Shown piece after piece: positions 1 through 10,278 of a DNA stretch of 21,431 nucleotides; within the stretch, counting starts at the first letter, position 1, and every line of letters begins with the position of its first letter. The stretch comes from Salisapilia sapeloensis. Its lineage: Eukaryota; Oomycota; Peronosporomycetes; Peronosporales; Salisapiliaceae. The notes beneath the pieces were generated by a model, which was not told the DNA's origin, made no database searches, and saw only the letters and a list, made by a program, of their open reading frames with translations. The position numbers were made by a program, and so were the translations under genes. The DNA lies in NCBI GenBank assembly GCA_023334545.1, contig JAADVB010000284.1, positions 1-21,431 on the forward strand, read 5' to 3'.

Positions 1-1
1 C

Positions 2-244
2 CTCGAGTACTTGTGCGCTGAAATCCTTGAGCTCGCCGGTAACGCCGCTCGTGACCACAAGAAGACGCGTATCATCCCGCGTCACATTCAGATGGCCGTC
101 CGTAACGATGAAGAGCTCAACAAGCTCCTTGGCGACGTCACGATCGCCCAGGGTGGTGTCATGCCGAACATCCACAACGTCCTTTTGCCCAAGAAGAGTG
201 CTTCCAGCGGCAAGAAGGGTGCTTCCGTCTCCCAAGACTACTAA
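2..244 (+). CDS. Histone H2A, H2A.X-type tail (5' partial)
   Basis: This is the C-terminal 80 codons of a core histone H2A, cut by the left edge of the window. The frame is open from base 2 and begins [18 protein letters not shown], the conserved helix of the histone fold. It continues through TRIIPRH and [10 protein letters not shown] to the docking-domain motif [10 protein letters not shown]. The tail after LLPKK is short and Ser/Gly/Lys-rich, and it ends in SQDY before TAA. A terminal SQ-acidic-aromatic tetrad is the H2A.X signature: the Ser is the site that PI3K-like checkpoint kinases phosphorylate at double-strand breaks. The protein would pair with H2B in the nucleosome. Whether this is the organism's only H2A or a variant beside a canonical copy cannot be told from this window. 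No intron is seen in the visible part. Confidence 0.95.
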   Translation, partial: LEYLCAEILELAGNAARDHKKTRIIPRHIQMAVRNDEELNKLLGDVTIAQGGVMPNIHNVLLPKKSASSGKKGASVSQDY

Positions 245-718
245 GCTCCTTTGCGTGCTCGTGGCTTAAACGCCATTGACGTTTCTCCATGCCTCCTTTT
301 ATCTAAGTAAAAGAAATGTCTTTTTGCATCATTATGTTCCTCCTTTTCTTTGCTTCCTATGCTATAAATCTACCATAGCTCTGTTATGAGCATTGCTAAC
401 AGTACAAAAGGTAGCTTTATGAAGTCTGTACGCTCTAGCTAACGTACTTTAGTCGTTGCGCTGGTGAAGTGGGTGGGAAGCTTGCTGTCACTAAATGCTA
501 GAAGACAGTATAGTCCGATAGGTATGACGTCCTCCCAGTTGGGTTTACAGAGAGGAGAACTACGGATGAGATAACAAGGTACTAAGGCAAATAACCATAG
601 ACAGTATCTTCCACTTGCACCAATTCCATTTCTTGCATTCAATTTATATAGCTACGCTTGGCCGATAGACACGGAGTTGTGCATGACTAGGTGGGAAACA
701 CAACACATACTCATCATA
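245..718. other. Intergenic region, tail-to-tail, no gene seen
   Basis: These 474 bases lie between the stop codon of the H2A gene and the stop codon of the convergent Pro-rich gene, so they hold the two 3' untranslated regions. The sequence is moderately AT-rich. A weak 4-bp hairpin (262-275) follows the H2A stop, but it does not match the metazoan histone stem-loop. The only open frame of note (439-642, minus) has no recognisable features. I see no RNA gene or repeat here. Confidence 0.6.
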
Positions 719-3648
719 CTATTGTACTTCCACAGCTTCTTGATGATCGGACTCACCCGATCTGTCAGTCGCCTCTCTTATCTCCTTCTTTAGTGCCACT
801 CGAACTTCACGACTGTACTGGACCATATTGACAAACTCCCGTCGCCACTCCTGCTGCGTTGTCTGAAGCTCTTGCTCTTGCTGGTTAATCCTTTCGCCCA
901 AAGCAACGATATTGGCACGAGCGACTGGATCGGAGCTCACGACTGCTTTCGCGAGCGAGTCCTTGCATTCTCTTAGAGTAGTCCGAACGGTCGTCTTAAT
1001 ACGTGCTAGCTTCCAGCATCGATCATGGGAAGTTGGTAGGATCTGAGGCACATCGGCTGATGGATTTGCTAACGAACGGACTTGTTCAAGCACGTTTGGG
1101 GAGTATATGACCACCTTGGCCACCGCCCCAATGCGTTTTGCTTGCAATTGACGTAGCTGCTGTCGATGCTCCTGCAAATCCTTGTTTAGTCTCGATGCGC
1201 GTCTAAACTCTTGCTTGGCAGAGTAATGACGGACAGCATTCGCCATCTGCGTCACTTGTACCTCGAGCTTATGAATGTGATCGTTTAACAAGTCGTAGTT
1301 GCTTTCAACGGAAGAAGCGAGCGGATCTTCGTCGAAATCGATTGCCGTGGTATCGGTGTCGACTACAGAGAGAGCGCTGGATGTTGCAGGTGCAGGTGCT
1401 CTTGTTGGTGGCGGACGAGAGACAGGAGGGTCTGCATGCTGCTGTGCGTATCGTTGTTCATGCTGCCGTAGAATCTGTTCGTAAACTTCGCGTCCCATGG
1501 CTTCTTGTCGCCATTGTGCAGGTGCTTGCTGACGCGACGCAGGTATTTCATTGCTACTGTCTGATGCTGGATGTGGACGCTTACGAGTCCCTTCACCTGT
1601 TTCCTTCGGCAAAGTCTCGACGGCAGTGGAAGGTGTAATCGGAGCTGCATCCAGAGGAGTGGGATCGATCGAAGGGAATATACTCGAGGTATTTGTCGGG
1701 GACAAAATTGAGCTAACTGCCGGAGAAGCTGTCGAAACAGCTGGAGGAGGCGTACTGGTGTCAACTGTAGCGGGCTTACTGAAAGCAAAATCAGTAGACG
1801 TACTGGAGGCAACTGCAGGTGTAATTGAGGCGGGAGTAGAAGGTGTAGCTGCTGAAGATGATGTAGCATCTGGATGCTGGACGGCAGGTGATGTTGTTTG
1901 CGTCGGTATAGTAGATTTGACTTTTAAATCCACCGTAGATGCCTGTGCGGCTGTAGACGAGGTGGACTGCGTCGTAGGAGGTATTGACACCGTTGGCTTT
2001 GGTGCCGAAGGCACTGACACTGATCCTGTGGACGCCGGGGCTATTGACGCTTGCATCTTAGATGCGGGAGATACCGTCGATTTCTTCGAGACTGCAGGCT
2101 CTTTTGCTGATTGCTTGGATGCCGTAGATAGTGCTGCCTGCTGCTTAGACACCGTCGGCTTTGGTGCTGACTGCTTCGATACGGCAGGTGCTGATGGTGT
2201 CGTCGTTGGTTGCTTAGACGCCGCATTTACTGGTATGGACTCTCTAGGGGCTGAACGTGTCGGTTTTGATTGTGCTGGAGCTGAAGGTGCCGACGCTGAT
2301 TGTTTAGACACGTGAGGTTCTGTTGCTGTCTGTTTCGGAGCTGAAGAGGTCTGCGCTGACTGTCTCGGCGGTGGATTCGCCGGAATCGAAGAACTAGGAG
2401 CTGAAATTGGCGATGCAAACTGCCTCGGTGTTGGGGGGCCTGGCATCCACGGTCTAGGAGACGAGTGCATCGGTCTTGGCTGTCCAGGTGGTGGTGGTTG
2501 TCCCGGCATCCACTTTCGAGTAGCAACAGGTGCTGAAGGTGCCGACGTCGACTGGCTAAATGCTGGAGGCATCGCAGCCGTTGGCTTCGGAGCTGATGAC
2601 ACTGGTGTCGATTGTGGACGTGCTGGCGTACATTGCGTTTGTTGCTTGTGTGATGGAGGCACTGATACTGACTGGCTAGTTGCTGAGGGTACAGAAGGTT
2701 GTTGTTTTGGAGCTGGACTAGCCGTGTGCTGAGTCGTTGATGAAAGGTTTGACGTTTTCTGCTGTGCTGTAGACTGCTTATTCTGGCGTAAAAGTGGTGC
2801 AACGGACGTGGGGTTTACGCTCGGGGCTTGTTGCACCTTTTTCCTACTTTCGAGTATAGCTGGCGTTTCAATAGAGACTGGTGACCGACTAGGTGTTGCC
2901 GATCGCGAAGACTGAGATGAGGTCTGTGTAACAGTAGGTTTCGGATGAGGCTGCGTCGGTTTCTGGCCAGTTGCAGAGTTCCCTGTATCCTTCTCCTTTT
3001 CCTTCTCTTTTTCCTGTTCCTCTTTTCTCTTTTTCAACGTCTCTTTCGCTAGTTGAAAGAAGTCCTTTGCCCAGGATGATTTTGCCAGCATCTTTCCACT
3101 GGCATCTATTAAAGGTAGCGTGATGAGTTGCTGTAGTTTTTAGTATGTGAAGATGATCCTTTCTACCGTCAGTGGCGAAGCAGTGATGGACAGGACCTTG
3201 TCGACCTAGCAGCGATAGGACATGGGGTTTACTTGAACAGTCTCCACAAAAATGGGTGTCACATTCGTGACACCAAAGAGCTCGCTTCTTTAAGCCACAC
3301 ATAGAACATACCGCTGTGAGAATAAGAGAAGGAAGAGTTAGATTAAACGAGCCATGCTATCATGCGAAGGACATATACCTTTATGCTGAGATTCATAGTC
3401 ACAGTTTTTGCATTTCGTTGTTCCTTTTGTGTCCGTATACTGCAGACGCAGATGACACTTGGCACATTTTGTCGCCGTGATACCATGGACTATACGTATA
3501 AAGCAACATACTTTCAGTCCATACTCCTCCAAATCTAATATAAAGCGTATTATAGCATACGGTGAAGTTGCTTATCCACTTTCTCATTGCACCCAGCCGT
3601 GGCTTTTAATATGTCTTCCGGCCAAGCCTCGCTCGATGCCTCGTCCAT
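719..3648 (-). CDS. Cys-pair/Pro-Ser-Thr-rich/coiled-coil protein, 4 exons, 910 aa
   Basis: I do not recognise the family. My model joins 3648-3561, 3489-3379, 3313-3167 and 3105-719, with introns of 71, 65 and 61 bp (GTATGC..TAG, GTATAT..CAG, GTAGAA..TAG) and no frame break. The protein starts MDEASSEAWPED. Cys pairs of CxxC type follow at about residues 38/41, 56/59, 69/72, 81/84 and 89/92, which suggests zinc-ribbon or B-box-like metal binding. A short Lys/Glu-rich stretch leads into some 450 residues dominated by Pro, Ser, Thr and Ala, with recurring SKQS, SAPKP and PPPG words. The last 250 residues are charged and Gln-rich with coiled-coil character, and they are the best-conserved-looking part. 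A scaffold or nucleic-acid-associated role is possible but not shown. Exons 2-4 are firm. Exon 1 rests on splice phase and on how well the N-terminus reads. Confidence 0.72.
1960..2720 (-). repeat. Degenerate coding repeats in the Pro/Ser-rich gene
   Basis: Within the long last exon of the Cys/Pro-rich gene, short related words recur on both DNA and protein level. Examples on the plus strand are close copies of GTCGGCTTTGGTGC near 1990, 2154 and 2580, and of GCTGAAGGTGCCGACG near 2281 and 2533. In the protein they appear as SKQS, SAPA and SAPKPT units with variable spacing. The pattern looks like an old, drifted array of units of roughly 30-60 bp and not a fresh tandem repeat. It also creates long spurious open frames on the opposite strand. 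Confidence 0.6.
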
Positions 3649-3829
3649 CGTTTTTCGAGTACCTGTCACGCATTCTGTCCGTCCGGTTATATTAGTCTTC
3701 TTTTGTATGTTATAATCAGTTTATTACGTATTTTCGACGATATAAAGCTACTTCATGTCACTTTGTAGCTCCTGAAGCAAGTACCTAAAAAAGGAGACGT
3801 CAGGGGGATCGACTAGTACCGAACGAGGC
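3649..3829. promoter_or_regulatory. Divergent promoter, Cys/Pro-rich gene and nucleoside transporter
   Basis: These 181 bases separate the start codon of the leftward Cys/Pro-rich gene from that of the rightward transporter, so they must carry both promoters. On the plus strand, TCACTTTGTAG at 3758-3768 loosely resembles the oomycete initiator and lies about 70 bases before the transporter ATG, a typical oomycete 5' leader length. I see no convincing match on the minus strand. The assignment of the region follows from gene layout, and the initiator call is weak. Confidence 0.45.
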
Positions 3830-5422
3830 ATGGTACAGCCGATCGACTCTTCCACGATGAAGCACGAGGCTCAAAAACAGAATACAAGTGTCCAAAGCTC
3901 TGAATTTACACTAGATGCATCTCGTAACAGTCAGAGTAGTGCAAATCAAAGTCATGCAGGATGGTGGTTAACGTATGCGACCTTCTTTTTTGCTGGTGCA
4001 AGTGCTGTCGCTGTGTGGTCTAGCATCACTTTGTCTCTAGATTACTTCCAAGCTCAATTCCCGAACGAAAGTGTCGGATTCGTCTTCCCTGTTGTCAATA
4101 TGTCTACCTTGTTGTCCATGACGCTCTTCATGGTGCTGTCTGGGAGACAGATCGGACTCGATGCGAGGATGCATTTCTCCCTGATGGCCTACCTCATCTT
4201 CGTAGTTGCTATCCCAGTCGCCAGTCTACTTTCTTTGCCTGGGAAGATGTCGTACGCATTGACACTGTTGGCGATCGTCGGGTCCACCATCTCGTCATCC
4301 GTGCTGCAGGCTACGATCTATGGTATCGGAGGTGTCTTCGGTGCTTCCTTCCTCCAAGCTGTAGAAGGTGGAAAGGGTTTCGGAGCCATCTTATTGTTCA
4401 TTTTCAGATTACTATTAAAAGCCGCCATCGGAACGTCATCTGAAGACACCGAGTACGCGATGCTTACGTCCAAAGTCGAGATGGCGACATTCTTTTCGAT
4501 AACTTTTGGCATGATTTTCTTTACATGGCTATTGTACATTAGTATGAAACGAACGGAATATGCAGAACCGCTTATGCGAGAGTACTTGCTCGTGCAACAT
4601 GACACGACGTACCCGACAGAAGCCTTCTCTCCTATCAATAGCCCACGAAGCGATGACGATCTAGACTATGCTGCTAATGCTGAGCAGCAACCTCTTCTGT
4701 CAACTAATGGCGGCCGAAGTGACACGTCGGTGAGATCCAGTGGCGAGTGGAATACTCGTCACTATGACACCACCATCGCACCAGTCTCTCCTTCATCTCA
4801 TTTCTCAACAAGTGGAGCGGAGATCGCATATGCTGTTGGAGACGATGACGAGTTGGATGAGATGCTAAACCACGCCGAGTCAGCGACAGTCCTCGCCGTC
4901 CTGCATGCTGCGGGCAAACCGTTTTTCACGCTTTTCCTTTCCTACTTTGTCTGCCTTGCCTGCTTCCCTGGGTTGATATCGGCTGTGCCGTCCGTGACCT
5001 TGGGTCTGGGTGACTGGTTCCCTGTGGTACTCGTCGGCTGCTACAATGTGGGCGACCTTGTCGGGAAGAACATCGTCGTGTATAAAATGCTTATCGACGT
5101 ACGCTCGTTGTACCTCGTGTGGCCATTGCAAGTGGCTTTCATCCCATTCTTCATCCTTGCAGTCATCCATCCGATGGATGATATCGTACAGGTCATTGCG
5201 GTACTACTTCTCGGACTTGTGACTGGATACGTTGCTACGAGTTGTGTGATACTTGCACCGAGTGTGTGTTCCGAGTATCAGAAAGAAGTGGCTGGAATGG
5301 TCGGAGGATTGAGTGCTATTGTCGGACTCTGCGCTGGATCGTACGGTGGTTTGTTGATTGAAATGCTGGTGCAATTGTACTTGGGTCGATCGATACAAAC
5401 GCCCTCAGCGCCGCACATTTAA
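3830..5422 (+). CDS. Equilibrative nucleoside transporter (ENT/SLC29 family)
   Basis: A 530-residue integral membrane protein in one exon. The first 43 residues are hydrophilic. Six hydrophobic segments follow (about 44-65, 84-104, 110-130, 138-165, 170-195 and 215-237), then a long Ser/Asp-rich loop (about 238-360), then five more segments to the C-terminus. Six plus five helices split by a large cytosolic loop is the ENT topology. The family motif in the helix after the loop (Phe-Asn-x-x-Asp-x-x-Gly-Arg in animals) is present as CYNVGDLVGK, with Asn406, Asp409 and Gly412 kept and Lys in place of Arg. ENT proteins carry purine and pyrimidine nucleosides or bases, either by facilitated diffusion or, in many protists, by proton symport. 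Substrate and mode cannot be read here. A second in-frame Met ten codons downstream is an alternative start. Confidence 0.9.
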   Translation: MVQPIDSSTMKHEAQKQNTSVQSSEFTLDASRNSQSSANQSHAGWWLTYATFFFAGASAVAVWSSITLSLDYFQAQFPNESVGFVFPVVNMSTLLSMTLFMVLSGRQIGLDARMHFSLMAYLIFVVAIPVASLLSLPGKMSYALTLLAIVGSTISSSVLQATIYGIGGVFGASFLQAVEGGKGFGAILLFIFRLLLKAAIGTSSEDTEYAMLTSKVEMATFFSITFGMIFFTWLLYISMKRTEYAEPLMREYLLVQHDTTYPTEAFSPINSPRSDDDLDYAANAEQQPLLSTNGGRSDTSVRSSGEWNTRHYDTTIAPVSPSSHFSTSGAEIAYAVGDDDELDEMLNHAESATVLAVLHAAGKPFFTLFLSYFVCLACFPGLISAVPSVTLGLGDWFPVVLVGCYNVGDLVGKNIVVYKMLIDVRSLYLVWPLQVAFIPFFILAVIHPMDDIVQVIAVLLLGLVTGYVATSCVILAPSVCSEYQKEVAGMVGGLSAIVGLCAGSYGGLLIEMLVQLYLGRSIQTPSAPHI

Positions 5423-6040
5423 GTGGAGGTTCTGTTATTAGGCGAAGATTGAATATAATTTCAACAGGAACAAGCGAATTTATACTTTTATAAATGACTA
5501 TTCTGATACGACTGAGCGACCTACAAATGCTCCTTTACCTGCCGAATCATCTTGATACGCGATCTTACTATGCCGCTCCTCGGTAGACAAAGGCAAGCGC
5601 ATTGTTCTTTGCATAGGAGTTATAGATGAGAAAGCAACTGGTCCTGCCCCTTGCAGATTTCGTGCAAGCGTACTCTTTTACCCAATACAAGTCAAATAAA
5701 TGACTTCAGTCTATACATCTAATGACGTAAAGGGATGCATGATGAAGAGCAAGATAGCGAGTACACGCGGTCGAAGAGCTCTATTGGACGTGACTTCAAT
5801 CAAACTTCAAGTTATCTGAGACGGAGCTATTATTTCTTTTCGACGAATCAACATCCGGGATACCATTTTATAGCCAATCAAGACTAGTTAGCAGATTTTG
5901 TCAATCGTGGACGTGTTCAGCTTCTAGGAGTACGCGCGACAAGTACCTCTTGGTGACTGCCGCTGCCTTTCGCCTCCTAATCTCTACAGAACCTCAAGTA
6001 CACCCCTTTGATTGTGCAAGATACGTCTCTCGTAGCAGCA
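5423..6040. other. Intergenic/5' region upstream of RalGAP beta gene
   Basis: About 620 bases hold the 3' end of the transporter transcript and the 5' end of the RalGAP beta gene. A 50-codon open frame (5735-5887, +) starts with Met-His-Asp-Glu-Glu and has no recognised relative. It could be an upstream open frame or a coding fragment of an unseen exon. At 5981-5989 the sequence CTCTACAG is a good splice acceptor. The RalGAP reading frame is open from there to the Met at 6041, so part of the true N-terminus may lie here. No other gene is seen. Confidence 0.5.
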
Positions 6041-9000
6041 ATGTTTCTGCAGTGGATCGCCAAGTGTGAGCTGGTGACGCCGACGCCCGAGTCGCATGTG
6101 CTCAAGGTGCATCCGCTTTCTCCTCCCCCTCCATACCATAACTCCATATCTTACTTGTAACTTGTGTAGAAATTCCCAGGCAAATGCCAGCAAGGTATGG
6201 CGTCGATGGTGGTGAATTCCCTCACTGCTGACGGCGTCGACATTGCTGATCTACTACCGACGGCGCACCATGTCCATTGGGCTATGGAAGCGATTGGCCA
6301 GAGCTTTGCTCTATCTATGGATGACGGTGACGTTATCTTCGGAGCTGTCCGGATCTATGAACAGTGGCTCGGACTAGACTCTACCTCGTCAAAAGATAAA
6401 GACCGACGTCCGCAGAGTATGCTCAAGTCGGAGCAAACGTTTATTCAAGATATGGTCGGGCACATGACGATGTTGTTTGAAGAACGATCAGGCAGTAGTT
6501 CTCCTTCAGACGCACACAGTGCGAAACACATTTCTTTATGCACACGTGTATTAGATTTACTAGATGCATTGATCAAGCGTCGTGGGCAACAGCTATCGCC
6601 ACAGACATGGGATCGTCTAACTCGCTACTTGTTAGGATCCGCAGACTCAGTTCTGCATGGATCCAGAGGTACACTCGGGTATCAGCTCTGTGGCCAGTTG
6701 ATGCGTCTAGTCTTTGAAACGTACTTGCGTTCTCTTCCTGTCTGCGGACCGAAAGGAGACCTCTGGTCATTGTTTTCTAAATTCTCTAGACGTTGGATCC
6801 ATCGATTACCGGTGGTAGAGCAATGGAACGCTGTTACCGTAGCCTTCACTCGGAGTATGATGAAGCAACTGCGTTCTCCATCTCCGACATCCGAGGTGGA
6901 AATCACATGGGCAGACAACCGGATGCAATCTTCCATCGAGTACGTTCCTTTATGAACCCTACAAACTTATGTAAGACTTACGTGTGAGCCGTGGATAGGA
7001 TGGAAAGTCAGCTCTTGGCGTACGCTTGGTATCGTTTACTTCGTGTGATCGGACATCCAACTGCCATTCACGATCCAGATGTGTACTACACTGCGATCAA
7101 AGGCATCACTCGTCTCGCAGATGAGTTCACACACATGGATCGACAGTCGAATGTGGATTGGGAAAACGTCCTTGGGGCATTAGATTCCTCCGAGACGCGT
7201 GGCAATTCGACGCTTTACTTTGATAAAACGAGTGAAATTTCAGTCAATAACAGTAGCGTCATGGCCGAGCAGCCACGTGCACCACCTGACGTGAACTCGA
7301 TCCTTCGCCTTCTCGGTCCATGGCTCTTTGATGCCTGTCTTGTTCGTCGAGACAAGTATGCTGCTGGCAGAAGTGAGGCGTTGCGTTGTTTAGGCAAGTT
7401 ATTGACAAAGTACAGTGGCAGTCGTACGAAGCAAGTGAACTGGTCGTACTCGCTACGAGCACTCATGGCGCTCCAGTCTGCTCTCGACGATAATGATGAA
7501 CGTATCGTAGCGTCAGCAGTATACAATTGGTGGCGCGTCCTCGGGTTGTTTGGTGGACACACGTTGCGTGGTGCAGGCGTCGTCTCCACCTCGTTGCACC
7601 GCGCTATCGATCGACTGCTCAAGGCTGGAGAGCGTCGTGATCCGACCTCGAACCTCCAGCAAAAGGCTAGTGAGGGTACGCGACGAGTTGCTGAAGCGTT
7701 TTACAATAGCGACGAGTTCCATATTGGTGGCATCCCTATCGTCCTGTTACGTCGAGCTGGTCTCAAGGCATGCGCTTCGCTCTTGTCACTACACGCACAT
7801 GTCCCGAAGCAAATGATGAAGGATGCCGAGAAAGAGTTGACACCGATCAACATGTCGGACGTCTCTGGTATCGTCTCCACGATGCCCAAGTACACGAGTT
7901 CAAACGTCGTTGGCATGTTGTCTGCAGCCCTTAAGGGCGAGTCGGATCCGACGAACCAGCAGTTGATTATGTGGCTACTGACGATCGCGATTGAACAAGA
8001 AGCATCGTTATGGTCCACTGGTCTGTCCTCGAGCTCCAACTCCCAAGTTCCTGTCACGATCTTGTTGCTTTGTACTATGATGAGCAAGTCGAATCGGTAC
8101 AAGCCACCCGTGATGTTCACAGCATTCGCATGCCTACGACACATGACATTCGTCTGCGAAAGTCTGTTTACACACACGAGCAATAGTGTCGTCCACGTAG
8201 TGAACTCTTGCTGCGACTTTGTCACGACGAACGCACCTGTCTTACGTTCCAGTCGGGTACCTTTTTACCTTGACTCGTTGATGGCATCGGCATATGACTG
8301 CATCATCGATTGGATCGTTGCTGCACCTTCTCTTCTAGGAAAAGCGCATGTCGTCGATAAGATCATCACGACCGTCGTGGATGGCAATGAGCGTATTCAG
8401 TCCTTCGCTTCGAAGACGATGGCACCAGCAGTACGTGGTGCAGCACAGAGACTAGTCAATATGCTGATGAAGCACCACGCAGCACAGTCGAATTGCTTTG
8501 GACCGATGAGTTCACGATCGGCCTTGTTTACCGAGTCATCTGTGCTGAGTGAGTACCTTTTGCTTCCAGAAGACACGGCAGACATACTATCGCATTGTCA
8601 TTTCTTTGCAGTTGGGAAGGCATCCATCGTGACGGTGGTCGAGAAACCTGCCAACAAGATCGGGTCCGCGGAGTGCATTGTTATCATGCGCGATGGCACG
8701 GGACGATATGTCTGGCGTACAAAGCCGAGATACCGTGACGGCGCTCGTATCGGTAGTATCGAAGAGTTTGAAAAGTATGAGGAAGGGGAGGAAAATGTGT
8801 CGGATACCGAGACGGATGATTCGCGGGAGAACGACGAGTCGGATGATGAGGACGAGGATGTGGCTGGAGATCCTCTCTTGCAAGCACTTCGGACGACGGA
8901 CGCCAAGTCGCCTCTAATGAGCTGGAAGAGTCGTGGTCAGGGCGATGGACAGGCGAGGAAGCGGTCAGCGTCTAGACAAGAGAATCCAAATAAAGTGACG

Positions 9001-10278
9001 ATAGGAGAAGGCAACACGGGTATCAGCTCATTGATCGAAAGGAAGGCACAGGCAGCGGACCCGGATATAGATCGTGAACGAAAGGACGTTGTCTTTGAAA
9101 AGTTGTTAGATGTACAGAGCCAAGAGGATGACCTTGCAGCATCTGAACGATCGCTATCACCTCGTCATCAACAGCAGCTTCGGTGTCGTAAACCAAGACG
9201 AGATGAACGAGCTGGAGAGAACTCATGGTCTGTTGCTAGAAGACTAATGACTGAATGTGGTCTCGTCTCGGTTCAGAATTGGGGCGCAGTGTTTGCTATG
9301 CATGGATCAGATGATCTTTTGAAAGAGATCGAAGCGTTGGATCAACTTCCTGATCGAGAAACATTTGAATTCGCCGTGACGTACATTGTTAGTGAAAGCT
9401 CGGAAGGTGGGTATGATAAGATGCACGTCGTGACAAGTGCCGACGTTCAAAGTAGTTTCCATGAACTTTCGAGTGATTATGAGAATTTCTTATCGGCATT
9501 GGGGGAACATGTTGGACAGACGGATACCAAGGTCGATTCGCTCGTTGGTACGAACATGGATTCGTCTCGACAGCAGCGATGCATGCTCTACTATTCTCAG
9601 TATAGTGCCGAAGCACTCTTCTACGTCCCGACGATGGTCACTCGTCGACGTGCACGAACGATTGATGAAGAAGCGTATGCGGATCGGTTGTGGAAGAACC
9701 CACTAGCGCCACTTACGAATGCGAATGTCTTGATCGTGTGGAGTGAAGCACAGCAGAACTATCGGCCAGGGAGTGTCTTGTGGGATACAGCCGTCGGTCT
9801 GCCATTGCCAACGTCGAGAGTAGTTATCATCATTGAGCCGCTTGGACATGATTTGTACTGTGTTCGCATCTCTCATGAAGGCACCGCGCTCTTTGATCAT
9901 GAGGAAGTGATTACGAATGCAGAGGATGATTGTGTGGATGAAGGTGAAGTCTTCTGTGCACGTGTCTTGGGACCGTTGCAAGACGGGACTGTCGTGAATG
10001 GCGCGTGGCTCGCGCCACTTGTGCGCCAGACGGCGCTGAACGCAGCATCGCTGACGCGGTCGTATGAAAGATACCAGTATGATGTCGGGAAGCTATCGTC
10101 ATCTCCGATCGGACCGGAAGTGAATCGAGAGAATGCGATTACGGAGATGGTGGAGCGTCATGTCCGACCGACGTTGCCAGGTGAATTCTATGGTGGTTTG
10201 TTCTCAAGCTCTCCAGCGACGACAGTCCAGACTTCTCGTAGCAGTGATGAAGGATCTATACATTCATCTTATCGGTAG
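6041..10278 (+). CDS. RalGAP beta-subunit-like protein, 3 exons
   Basis: Exons 6041-6106, 6170-6939 and 6999-10278, with introns of 63 and 59 bp, encode 1371 residues, close to human RALGAPB (about 1500). The match runs the full length. It includes a helical N-terminus with a conserved VVEQWN motif, the signature VNSILRLLGPWLFDA at about residue 377, and a C-terminal Rap/Ral-GAP-like region from about 1140 (LYYSQYSAEALFYVP, LVRQTALN, LPGEFYGGLF). An acidic Asp/Glu/Ser linker sits near residues 865-903. In animals the beta subunit pairs with a catalytic alpha subunit to inactivate Ral GTPases, and beta itself lacks the catalytic Asn thumb. Here a regulatory partner role for a Ral/Rheb-like GTPase is inferred. 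The second join restores SSIEMESQLLAYAW, which aligns with the animal protein. The true start may lie upstream of 6041. Confidence 0.82.

Noticed and set aside
262-275. Histone 3' stem-loop after the H2A stop
   Set aside because: The hairpin TGGC-TTAAAC-GCCA has a 4-bp stem and a 6-base loop. The known histone element needs a 6-bp stem and a 4-base loop with a fixed sequence.
439-642. 67-codon minus-strand frame between H2A and the Pro-rich gene
   Set aside because: It has no recognisable motif or splice partner and lies in overlapping 3' regions.
1551-2315. 254-codon open frame on the plus strand, rich in Gly, Val, Asp and Ala
   Set aside because: It is the complement of the repetitive Pro/Ser-rich exon. 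The absence of stops follows from the biased codons on the minus strand, and no domain is visible.
3338-3532. Start of the Cys/Pro-rich protein at the Met at 3532
   Set aside because: The exon that begins after the acceptor at 3490 joins an ATG at 3648 in phase and gives a more natural N-terminus. The 3532 Met lies inside the proposed intron.
8598-8906. Minus-strand Ser-rich frames across the acidic RalGAP linker
   Set aside because: They are complementary shadows of the Asp/Glu-coding stretch (GAC/GAG read as GTC/CTC) and have no independent support.
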